A stretch of DNA of 10,335 bases from DAITMV01 sp036834985 (GTDB lineage: Bacteria > Pseudomonadota > Gammaproteobacteria > Burkholderiales > Burkholderiaceae_B), in NCBI GenBank assembly GCA_036834985.1, contig DAITMV010000100.1, forward strand, positions 1-10,335, read 5' to 3'. The notes beneath the pieces are model-generated. The model saw only the letters and a list, made by a program, of their open reading frames with translations. It did not search any database and was not told where the DNA came from. The translations under genes and the position numbers were made by a program. Shown in pieces: positions 1 to 6,163 of the stretch (positions are counted from its first letter, which is position 1; the number at the start of each line of letters is the position of its first letter).

Positions 1-554
1 TCACGCAGCCGAGAGAGCATGCCCCGTTGATGACTTGGGACCTTATGAAAAACATCAATATTGGCGCCGATGATCTTGCGAGCGTCAAATTGTGGAAGGT
101 CTTTCTTGATGTCGGATTCAACCTCAGTCAGCATTTGAGACAGCGAACGGTTCATGTAGACGATGTTGTAATCAGCATCTGCAATCATCACGTTGGTGGC
201 CACCGCTTCAAGTGCCTGCACCTGACGCTGCGCTGAGGACATATCACTTTCCAATGTCCTGAAAGCGTTTGCAACAGGTTCTGACAAGACCGCTTCAGAG
301 CCATTGAGTTGATCTTTTTTGTGTAATTGGGCAAGACACTTTTCCACTGCTTGATCCGCAGCTGTCATTCGCTGGTTAATGCCGGCAATCAACTGGTTGA
401 TCGTCTTGGCCAATGCAAGGTTATCGCCGGCACACCCCTCCAGCGACAAAGGACTAATCAGACGACCTGTTTGACTGACTTCGGCCACTTCGATAGCCAG
501 ACGTTCGGTCAAAGCAACAACCTGATTGCTTTTTAAAAAATCAAATGCGCCCAT
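1..554 (-). CDS. PAS-containing soluble chemoreceptor, Aer2/McpB-like (3' part beyond window)
   Basis: This gene is partial: the first 184 residues are visible and the frame is open to the window edge. I read it directly from the reverse complement. Residues 1-110 are mostly polar and helical, and contain no hydrophobic segment long enough to cross a membrane, so the protein is probably cytoplasmic. From about residue 113 a PAS domain begins, with the typical stretches TNVMIADADYNIVYMN (120-135) and IIGANIDVFHKVPSHQ (161-176). These closely resemble the PAS domains of methyl-accepting receptors such as Aer2/McpB, which bind haem and sense oxygen in P. aeruginosa. His170 and His175 lie where such a ligand might be, but I cannot assign haem binding. 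The methyl-accepting signalling domain would lie in the unseen part. It is downstream of cheA, as Aer2 is in Che2 clusters. The start at 554 is preferred over the ATG at 560 because of Shine-Dalgarno spacing. Confidence 0.85.
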   Translation of the reverse strand, partial: MGAFDFLKSNQVVALTERLAIEVAEVSQTGRLISPLSLEGCAGDNLALAKTINQLIAGINQRMTAADQAVEKCLAQLHKKDQLNGSEAVLSEPVANAFRTLESDMSSAQRQVQALEAVATNVMIADADYNIVYMNRSLSQMLTEVESDIKKDLPQFDARKIIGANIDVFHKVPSHQRGMLSRLR

Positions 555-561
555 AATCATT

Positions 562-565
562 TCCT
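562..565 (-). promoter_or_regulatory. Ribosome binding site choosing the start of the PAS receptor
   Basis: On the minus strand AGGA lies 7 nt before the ATG at 554 but only 1 nt before the ATG at 560. The downstream ATG is therefore the likely start. Confidence 0.6.
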
Positions 566-573
566 GATCTACT

Positions 574-601
574 GTTTCGGTTTAAAAGTAAGCTGAACTT
601 A
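574..601 (-). promoter_or_regulatory. Weak candidate sigma-28 (FliA) promoter in AT-rich spacer
   Basis: The 116-bp spacer between cheA and the PAS receptor (555-670) is much richer in A and T than the genes; positions 561-670 are about 28% GC by hand count. On the minus strand it contains TAAG, 16 nt, then ACCGAAAC. This partly resembles the flagellar sigma consensus TAAA-N15-GCCGATAA, with one extra spacer base and several mismatches. A start here would leave a very short leader before the PAS receptor. No terminator hairpin was found in the spacer, so readthrough from cheA remains possible. Confidence 0.2.
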
Positions 602-670
602 AAACTACGTGGCTCTAACACTACCTTTATTATTAATTTATTTTTGTATTACTTTATTGATCTACATCAT

Positions 671-2830
671 CTATTGTTCGTACGATGCTGATGATCGCGC
701 GGTAACCTCGCCAATCAGCTTGGGCACATCAATGATCAAAGCAACATCGCCATTGCCCAATATGGTTCCGCCACTGACGGCCTTATGGCCTTCAAACAGC
801 GCACCGAGTGGTTTGATCACGGTCTGCGATTCTCCGTGCAACTGGTCGGCTACAATGCCAGCCGTCACATTGCCAAATCGCACGACAATTACGTTTTCAC
901 GCTTGGGTCGGGCACCATGAAAATCAAAGACTGAACGCAGGCGAACATACGGTAAAAACTCGCCACGCAAGTCAAAGTGACTGTCCATCCGATCGCAATC
1001 AGCACCATCGTTATCCAGCTCCAGACACTCACGTACAAACCCCAGCGGGATCACATAGAAAGAGCCGCCAACGCTGATCAGGAATCCGTCGATGATCGCC
1101 AAAGTTAAGGGCAAACGGATTTCGAAAGTCGCCCCTTTGCCTGGTGTTGAACGAACCTGAACCGTACCGCGCAAGGCTTCAATATTTCGCTTGACGACAT
1201 CCATCCCGACACCACGTCCAGAAATGTCAGTCACCTGGTCTGCCGTAGAAAACCCTGGCAGAAAAATCAACTGGTTAACTTCCGCATCGCTCAGATTGGC
1301 ATCGGCAGCAATCAATCCACGCTCGACTGCTTTTTTGAAAATCTTGTCACGTGCCAAGCCTCGACCATCGTCAGACACTTCAATCACAATGTGTCCGCTG
1401 TCATGGTAGGCATTTAAGCCGATACGACCTACGGGTGATTTGCCGGCCAATTCGCGATCAGCTGTAATTTCCAGACCGTGATCGATCGCATTACGCACCA
1501 GATGCATCAAGGGGTCGCCAATACGCTCAACAACAGACTTGTCCAGTTCGGTGTCTTCACCAGAAATTTCCAGCTTGATTTGTTTACCCAAGCTCATCGA
1601 CAGGTCACGAACCACACGCTGGAAGCGCTGGAAAGTTTCGCCGATTTGAACCATGCGCAGACCGAGTGCTCCATCTCGAATTTCTTCAATCAGAGAGGCA
1701 ACGGAAACGGTTGATTCGAGCATTGCGGTGTCGTTTGAATGCTTGGCTTTTTCTACAGTGCCCGCATTGGCAATGACCAATTCACCCACCAGATTAATCA
1801 AAGCATCCAACTTGTCAGCAGGGACACGAATAAATGAGTTAGCAGTCGGCGAGCTATTTTTAGCGGCGGCTTTTGAACTCTTTTTGGACGACTGATTGGC
1901 TTTGTCAATGGCAGCCGATGTGCTTTGTGAGCTGGCCATCAATTGCGTTGTAGTTGGTTCGGACTCATCACTCACGCCGTGTGGTGGCTGAGGAAAACCC
2001 GTTTCCTGCATCAACACTTGAGCGCGCTCAATCCCTTCAGGCAATTGCTCTACCAGATGGGTCCATTGTTCAGCCGTACAATCGTGAGGAAGGATGATGA
2101 TTTTGCTTTGCTCGGCAACAAAATCAAACGCCTCTGCGATATCGGCTTCCGACTTATCGGTCACAAACTGCAGTTCATATCCCAGATAACAGCTCTCGGC
2201 ATCGGCCATGTTAAAGGCAGGTAAGCGGTCCAATACGGGAACCAAAGTACGAATCTCGCCAAAGCTTTCCAGATAGGAGAAAATCGGGCGTGGATCAAAT
2301 CCGTCGCGAAACGTGCTCTCTGTAAATCGAGCACTGATATGCCATGATTTTTCAGTCGAATCAACGACGGGCGAAGCAACATGGGCAGCTGTCGCCGCGT
2401 TGGCCTTGCTGGCAGTACCTCCCACCAGATAAGCACGCAAACGATCCGTCAAACCAGTCTGTATCACTTTTAGTTCAGCCGGCGGCTCGTCAGCAATTTC
2501 GCCGCCATCGAGCCAGTCGATCAATGCTGAGGTATGGTCCCGACACTCCAGTACCAGTGTACTCATGGTTTCGTCAAACGATAGCTCACCGTTGCGAACC
2601 CGATCCAGCATCGTTTCCAGATCATGTACAAAATGAGTGACGGCTGTAAAACCAAAGATGCCAGCGCTACCTTTGATAGTGTGAGCTGCACGGAAAGCCG
2701 CATTCAGGATTTCGCGATCCGTTGGATTTTGCTCCAGTTGCAGCACATAGGTCTCCACCTCGCCAAGCAGCTGTCGTGCTTCGGTGAAGAATACTTCCTT
2801 GGCTGCATCTAAATTGATATCAAGTGCCAT
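671..2830 (-). CDS. cheA: Chemotaxis histidine kinase CheA
   Basis: CheA takes signals from receptor arrays, autophosphorylates on a histidine and passes the phosphate to CheY (and CheB) in the cytoplasm. The 719 residues show the full architecture. The Hpt (P1) domain is at about 1-105, with phosphorylatable His50 in AAHTIKGSAG. A second globular region at 163-250 (WHISARF, FDPRPIFSYLESFGEI) fills the P2/CheY-binding position. A low-complexity linker runs from 285 to 330, and dimerisation P3 from 333 to 400. The P4 ATPase has an N box HLVRNAIDHGLE (443-454), a G1 box DDGRGL (487-492) and a GFSTA..SGRGVGMDVV region (526-546). The CheW-like P5 domain is at about 575-707. All key residues are present. 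It starts 11 nt after the STAS gene, with AGGA 6 nt before the ATG. CheW should bind P5, but no cheW lies next to it. Identity is secure. Confidence 0.97.
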   Translation of the reverse strand: MALDINLDAAKEVFFTEARQLLGEVETYVLQLEQNPTDREILNAAFRAAHTIKGSAGIFGFTAVTHFVHDLETMLDRVRNGELSFDETMSTLVLECRDHTSALIDWLDGGEIADEPPAELKVIQTGLTDRLRAYLVGGTASKANAATAAHVASPVVDSTEKSWHISARFTESTFRDGFDPRPIFSYLESFGEIRTLVPVLDRLPAFNMADAESCYLGYELQFVTDKSEADIAEAFDFVAEQSKIIILPHDCTAEQWTHLVEQLPEGIERAQVLMQETGFPQPPHGVSDESEPTTTQLMASSQSTSAAIDKANQSSKKSSKAAAKNSSPTANSFIRVPADKLDALINLVGELVIANAGTVEKAKHSNDTAMLESTVSVASLIEEIRDGALGLRMVQIGETFQRFQRVVRDLSMSLGKQIKLEISGEDTELDKSVVERIGDPLMHLVRNAIDHGLEITADRELAGKSPVGRIGLNAYHDSGHIVIEVSDDGRGLARDKIFKKAVERGLIAADANLSDAEVNQLIFLPGFSTADQVTDISGRGVGMDVVKRNIEALRGTVQVRSTPGKGATFEIRLPLTLAIIDGFLISVGGSFYVIPLGFVRECLELDNDGADCDRMDSHFDLRGEFLPYVRLRSVFDFHGARPKRENVIVVRFGNVTAGIVADQLHGESQTVIKPLGALFEGHKAVSGGTILGNGDVALIIDVPKLIGEVTARSSASYEQ

Positions 2831-2841
2831 GAGTTATCCTG

Positions 2842-3192
2842 TTAAGACAGTTCTACGCCAGATTGAATCCACTGGGTCAAGGCCAGGCGACTGGCCTGGG
2901 TCAGCACATTGCCGTGCGGATTGCGCCAGCGAACCCGATTGGTCGTCTCTGGATCCAGTTGCAAAATGGTCAATAGCTGCAAGCCGGCCGTGTCGATATC
3001 TTCGCAGGCCTGCAAATCGAGGCTGATTGTTGAGTGAGCGGACAGCAGACTTTTAATCTGGTCGGACAAACCACCACACTCCGAGATGGTCAGGGAGGTC
3101 ACCGGCAAAACATTGCCAGCCGTTGCGTCTTGTACAAACTGTGGTGCTTGAATGTGGTCTTGTTCCACATCCTGAATAACGGTATCACTCAT
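2842..3192 (-). CDS. STAS-domain protein of the chemotaxis operon
   Basis: This is a small cytoplasmic protein of 116 residues (117 if the preceding ATG at 3195 is used), made mainly of one STAS domain, the fold of anti-sigma-factor antagonists such as SpoIIAA. The diagnostic core is SLDLQACEDIDTAGLQLL, at about residues 58-75 counted from 3195. In SpoIIAA the corresponding motif is D-S-S-G, and the second Ser is phosphorylated. Here it reads D-T-A-G, so the usual phosphoserine is missing and only Thr69 remains next to it. The first ~30 residues are polar and look unstructured. The gene sits between cheY and cheA, with 22 nt before it and 11 nt after, so it should be co-transcribed. STAS genes beside cheA occur in other proteobacterial clusters, but their role is not established to my knowledge. 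A scaffold or partner-switch role is only inference. Confidence 0.85.
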   Translation of the reverse strand: MSDTVIQDVEQDHIQAPQFVQDATAGNVLPVTSLTISECGGLSDQIKSLLSAHSTISLDLQACEDIDTAGLQLLTILQLDPETTNRVRWRNPHGNVLTQASRLALTQWIQSGVELS

Positions 3193-3197
3193 CATGG

Positions 3198-3203
3198 CCT
3201 CCT
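3198..3203 (-). promoter_or_regulatory. Ribosome binding site choosing the STAS start
   Basis: A strong AGGAGG lies 2 nt from the first ATG (3195) and 5 nt from the second (3192). The second is the better-spaced start, although the two are adjacent and differ by a single Met. Confidence 0.6.
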
Positions 3204-3214
3204 CGGGCGTTCAT

Positions 3215-3583
3215 TTATGCGGGTATCAGTTTGTTAACGGCAGCCAGCATCTGCTCAGGCTTAAATGGCTTGACCATCCACGCTTTCAGACCGGCCGCCT
3301 GCCCCTCTGCTTTTAATTTCTCGTCGGATTCTGTGGTCAACATGATGATGGGGACAAATTTGTACGTCGCCAGCTTTTTGACTTCGCGTACAAAGCTCAG
3401 GCCATCCATATTCGGCATGTTCAGATCACTGACAATCAGATGTACTTTGCGGCCATCCAGCTTGGTCAGTGCATCTTTGCCATCGCATCCTTCCACCACA
3501 TCAAAGCCCTGGCTCTTGAGTGTCATCGCCACAACTTGTCGCAAGGAAGTGGAATCGTCTACAACTAAAATAGTTTTGCTCAT
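3215..3583 (-). CDS. cheY: Chemotaxis response regulator CheY
   Basis: This is a single receiver domain of 122 residues with no output domain, the normal CheY length. The acidic pocket is Asp9-Asp10 (LVVDDS) and the phosphoacceptor is Asp53 (IVSDLNMPNMDG). The switch Thr83 (MLTTES) and invariant Lys105 (VKPF) are both present. The aromatic switch position, Tyr106 in E. coli CheY, is Trp102 here (AWMVKPF). CheA encoded downstream should phosphorylate Asp53. Whether this CheY binds the flagellar motor or serves another output, as Che2-type CheY proteins may, cannot be read from sequence. It begins 12 nt after the receptor stop, and no Shine-Dalgarno is evident in that spacer, so translation may depend on coupling to the upstream gene. 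Confidence 0.96.
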   Translation of the reverse strand: MSKTILVVDDSTSLRQVVAMTLKSQGFDVVEGCDGKDALTKLDGRKVHLIVSDLNMPNMDGLSFVREVKKLATYKFVPIIMLTTESDEKLKAEGQAAGLKAWMVKPFKPEQMLAAVNKLIPA

Positions 3584-3595
3584 AATTTTGTCTAA

Positions 3596-4813
3596 TCAGA
3601 AAAAGGTAATTTCTTCGTCATCGGCAGCCGGTGCAGCCACTGCTGCAGTGGCGGTGCTGCTGACAGCCCTGTGATTGACGCGCTCCTCAGCCATCGTGTA
3701 ATGCTTGGCAAGAATATGCATCAGCTCTGCCACATCAATATGCACTTGCTGGGTACGAATCTGCTCTTGTAATCCCTTCAAACTATGGTCTACATGGCCG
3801 ATAATCTGTGACACGCGATCCTGAAACTGAAAGTGAACGACTGCGTTATTCAACGCCGACGATACTTGATGGGTGTTGTGCAATATCGATTCGCTGGCCT
3901 GATGTAACGGTTCAGTCACTGCACCAAATTGCTTAACCACCGATTCGGTAGTCTGGCGTGCATAGTCCAATAATTTAAAATCTGATGCCTGCATGCGAAC
4001 CGCGCCTTCACCTGCCTTGCGCGCCGCGTTGGCGATAAAGTGAACACGCTCGCGAATACGGTGGCCCGTTTCAGCAGACAGCATCGACAACTTGCGCACT
4101 TCATCAGCCACAATCGAAAAGCCTCGACCCTCTTCACCGGCTCGGGCCGCTTCAATAGCAGCATTAAGCGCCAACAAGTTGGTTTTGGCGGCTAGGTCTT
4201 CGACGGAGCTGGCCATTTTGGCCAACTCTTCGGTGGAGCTGACAAACGATTTGACCTCTTCGAACATGCCGGACTTTTCGTCCAACGCCTTGGAAATACT
4301 GCCCAGCATCTGATCCAACGCCGCTGATACGCGCTGTTCCAAGCCGCCACCGTCCGTGCCATGCCCTGACTCACCCAGAGTTTTTGCGGCCGAACTGGCA
4401 ATTTGTGTCGTTTGATTCAGGGTTTTATGGATACTGCCAAACGCTTCGGTCAGTTCGATAATGCCCTGCTCCATTTGCTTGTTGGCGGTAGAGAGTTGAT
4501 TACTCAACGTGGGCACCCATTCGGACTCAATGGCGTGTAATTGCTCGCCCAGTCGGTCGGTTGCCTCCTGATCGGCCTGCTGTGCCGCTTGGATCAATGC
4601 CTTCTGATGCAAGGCCTGCACGCGATGAAGGGTTCCGGAAAACCCCAGATACGCGGCACCCACAGTGACCCACAGGGTTACCAAGGCAAGACCCACGCTG
4701 TAGAACATCATGCCCTGATACAGCAACGCCCCGCTGGCAACGGATCCCATCAGCCCGAATGCCAATAAATACCAATGCGGACGCAGCACGGAAATAGGTG
4801 CAGCAGTATTCAT
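3596..4813 (-). CDS. Methyl-accepting chemotaxis protein, membrane-anchored, no periplasmic sensor
   Basis: This is a 405-residue chemoreceptor-like protein. Two hydrophobic segments (about 14-32 and 37-58) are separated by only four or five residues, so almost nothing is exposed in the periplasm. No HAMP domain is obvious after them. Residues 60-350 are mostly coiled coil. The conserved receptor hairpin tip lies at about 209-242 (KTNLLALNAAIEAARAGEEG, then RGFSIVADEVRKLS), the part that contacts CheA and CheW. Near the end, FQFQDRVSQIIGHV (328-341) contains D332-xxx-Q336, the spacing of the CheZ phosphatase motif. A flexible Ala/Thr/Pro linker then leads to the acidic-aromatic tail DDEEITFF. 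This is not a standard CheR-binding pentapeptide. The start overlaps the stop of the upstream 57-aa gene by ATGA, and AAGGGG lies 7 nt before it. By position it corresponds to McpA of Che2 clusters. Confidence 0.92.
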   Translation of the reverse strand: MNTAAPISVLRPHWYLLAFGLMGSVASGALLYQGMMFYSVGLALVTLWVTVGAAYLGFSGTLHRVQALHQKALIQAAQQADQEATDRLGEQLHAIESEWVPTLSNQLSTANKQMEQGIIELTEAFGSIHKTLNQTTQIASSAAKTLGESGHGTDGGGLEQRVSAALDQMLGSISKALDEKSGMFEEVKSFVSSTEELAKMASSVEDLAAKTNLLALNAAIEAARAGEEGRGFSIVADEVRKLSMLSAETGHRIRERVHFIANAARKAGEGAVRMQASDFKLLDYARQTTESVVKQFGAVTEPLHQASESILHNTHQVSSALNNAVVHFQFQDRVSQIIGHVDHSLKGLQEQIRTQQVHIDVAELMHILAKHYTMAEERVNHRAVSSTATAAVAAPAADDEEITFF

Positions 4814-4983
4814 TGAATAACCCCTTTATATGCAACGGTTGTCTTATCTGCGGTCGATGGAGGAACCGGATCCAGCGCCTCGTACCAGCCGGACTCCAGA
4901 AATCGGATCGAGCCTGCCCACCAGCGCTCCAGCCATGGCTGGCGATCTGAAGGCTTCGTATCAAGGGGGGATAAATGGCCCAT
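4810..4983 (-). CDS. Small unrecognised protein (57 aa) heading the chemotaxis operon
   Basis: I do not recognise this protein. The frame begins MGHLSPLDTKPSDRQPWLER, continues through WWAGSIRFLESGWYEALDP and ends AYKGVIQ. It has four Trp (17, 21, 22, 33) and Tyr34 in a probable amphipathic helix at about 16-37. There is no signal peptide and no full membrane span, so it may be soluble or lie on the membrane surface. Three observations support a real gene: GAGG sits 5 nt before the ATG; the stop overlaps the receptor start as ATGA, the usual sign of translational coupling; and the receptor's own AAGGGG lies inside this frame. A longer GTG frame through the same bases (4994-4527) runs deep into the receptor gene and looks like a shadow. 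A leader peptide or a receptor accessory protein are both possible. Confidence 0.7.
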   Translation of the reverse strand: MGHLSPLDTKPSDRQPWLERWWAGSIRFLESGWYEALDPVPPSTADKTTVAYKGVIQ

Positions 4984-4988
4984 AGCCA

Positions 4989-4992
4989 CCTC
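4989..4992 (-). promoter_or_regulatory. Ribosome binding site of the 57-aa gene
   Basis: On the minus strand GTGAGG precedes the ATG at 4983, with GAGG ending 5 nt before it. This well-placed site is a main reason for calling the small gene. Confidence 0.6.
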
Positions 4993-5151
4993 ACAAAAAT
5001 TCGATTTGAATGTAAATCGTCTTATGGAGAAGTGTGATACAGACTGAAAAATCTCAATCGAGGAAAAGCCCGTGATTTAAAGGTCAATTTCGGGCTATGT
5101 TCCAGAAGTTTGAAGGAATGGGGAAGGCTCATTTAGGGAGCTTTAGAATGC
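4993..5151 (-). promoter_or_regulatory. Upstream region of the chemotaxis operon with two small dyads
   Basis: This gene-free stretch separates the liv terminator from the chemotaxis operon and must hold its promoter if the operon is independently transcribed. I found no convincing sigma-70 or sigma-28 promoter. Two inverted repeats are present. CGATTT-6 nt-AAATCG (5002-5019) lies 18 nt upstream of the small gene's start and could be an operator. AGCCCG-18 nt-CGGGCT (5067-5096) has a few more pairs inside the loop. Confidence 0.35.
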
Positions 5152-5177
5152 AAAAGGGCTGTACTTACAGCCCTTTT
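5152..5177 (-). terminator. Intrinsic terminator of the liv operon
   Basis: A perfect 11-bp stem (AAAAGGGCTGT / ACAGCCCTTTT) closes a 4-nt loop. On the minus strand the stem ends in TTTT, 24 nt after the livM stop. Because the arms carry both A and T tracts, it could also act in the other direction, but no plus-strand gene approaches it. Confidence 0.9.
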
Positions 5178-5201
5178 ACGTTAAACAATGTTAAATGTAA
5201 C

Positions 5202-6161
5202 TTATGGTTTGGATGATCCTTTAAAGCGTTCGACCAGCTCGCCCACCACCCCTCGGCGGAAAACCAGCACGCTGATGACAAAGATGGCGCCAGTGGCAAT
5301 GGTGCTCCAGGACCCCAAACTCGCCAGGTAATCCTGCAACCCCACCACAATCGCTGCACCCACCACGGGACCAAACCGGGTACCCAGTCCGCCCAGCAAG
5401 GTCATGAGCACCACCTCACCCGACATATGCCAGTGCACATCGGTCAGTGTTGCCAGTTGAAAGACCAGCGACTTGGTCGACCCGGCTAAACCGGCCAAAC
5501 TGGCCGACAACACAAAAGCCAGCAATTTGAAACGATCCACATCGTAGCCTAAGGAAATGGCACGTGGCTCGTTTTCACGGATCGCCTTCAGAACCTGACC
5601 AAAGGGAGAATGCACAGCCCGCACCACGATGGCAAAGCCCGCCACAAATATTGCCAACACAAAGTAATACATCGAGGTGTCGTTACTCAGGTCAATCCAA
5701 CCCAGAAAATGGCCGCGAGGTACGCCTTGTATACCGTCCTCACCGTGGGTGAAAGGAAACTGAATGGCCATGAAATACACCATTTGCGACAGGGCCAGGG
5801 TGATCATCGCAAAGTAAATGCCTTGCCGCCGAATGGCCAAACCGCCAACCAACAGACCCAGGACAGCAGCCACGGCCACTCCAGCGAGGATGCCCAGCTC
5901 GGGCCCCAACCCCATCTCCTTACATACATACGAGGTAATATACGCAGAGCTTCCAAAAAAAGCCGCATGACCAAACGACAACAGTCCGGTATAACCGAGC
6001 AACAGATTGAAGGCGACCGCAAACAGGGCAAAACACAGTACCTTCATCAGGAAGACGACGTAAATCACCCCCTGAAAAGGCAAGGCCAATGCAATCAGCA
6101 ACAGCGCCCACTGCCAGCGATCCGACATCCACCAGGAACCCGATGAGGGTGCATGTGCCAT
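5202..6161 (-). CDS. livM: Branched-chain amino acid-type ABC transporter permease LivM
   Basis: This is an inner-membrane subunit that forms the translocation pore with LivH. It has 319 residues with many hydrophobic helices. Family marks are LLLGYTGLLSFGHAAFFG (53-70), GEDGIQGVPRG (140-150), the cytoplasmic loop SPFGQVLKAIRENEPRAISLGYD (185-207) that contacts the ATPases, and GGLGTRFGPVVGA (257-269). The length is normal. The ATG lies 2 nt after the livH stop, with AGGAG about 8 nt before it inside livH, so translation is tightly linked. It is the last gene of the operon and is followed by a strong terminator. The substrate class (branched-chain or other amino acids, amides, or carboxylates) is set by the binding protein and is not known. 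Confidence 0.95.
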   Translation of the reverse strand: MAHAPSSGSWWMSDRWQWALLLIALALPFQGVIYVVFLMKVLCFALFAVAFNLLLGYTGLLSFGHAAFFGSSAYITSYVCKEMGLGPELGILAGVAVAAVLGLLVGGLAIRRQGIYFAMITLALSQMVYFMAIQFPFTHGEDGIQGVPRGHFLGWIDLSNDTSMYYFVLAIFVAGFAIVVRAVHSPFGQVLKAIRENEPRAISLGYDVDRFKLLAFVLSASLAGLAGSTKSLVFQLATLTDVHWHMSGEVVLMTLLGGLGTRFGPVVGAAIVVGLQDYLASLGSWSTIATGAIFVISVLVFRRGVVGELVERFKGSSKP

Positions 6162-6163
6162 GC

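Noticed and set aside
3231..3674. 147-codon plus-strand frame opposite cheY and the end of the receptor gene
   Set aside because: It lies opposite clearly conserved coding sequence and its product has no recognisable domain. The same holds for the other plus-strand frames across the window.
4527..4994. 155-codon minus-strand frame starting at a GTG upstream of the receptor
   Set aside because: It runs out of frame through about 290 bp of the receptor gene, its product shows no domain, and the ATG frame at 4983 has the better ribosome site and an ATGA junction.
5045..5085. Possible sigma-28 promoter for the chemotaxis operon (TAAA, then CGAT, on the minus strand)
   Set aside because: CGAT is about two bases too close to TAAA, and the flanking consensus bases GCC and AA are missing.
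5610..6146. 178-codon plus-strand frame opposite livM
   Set aside because: It is antisense to a well-conserved permease. Its composition, rich in His, Gln and Pro, is what antisense reading of membrane-helix codons tends to give.
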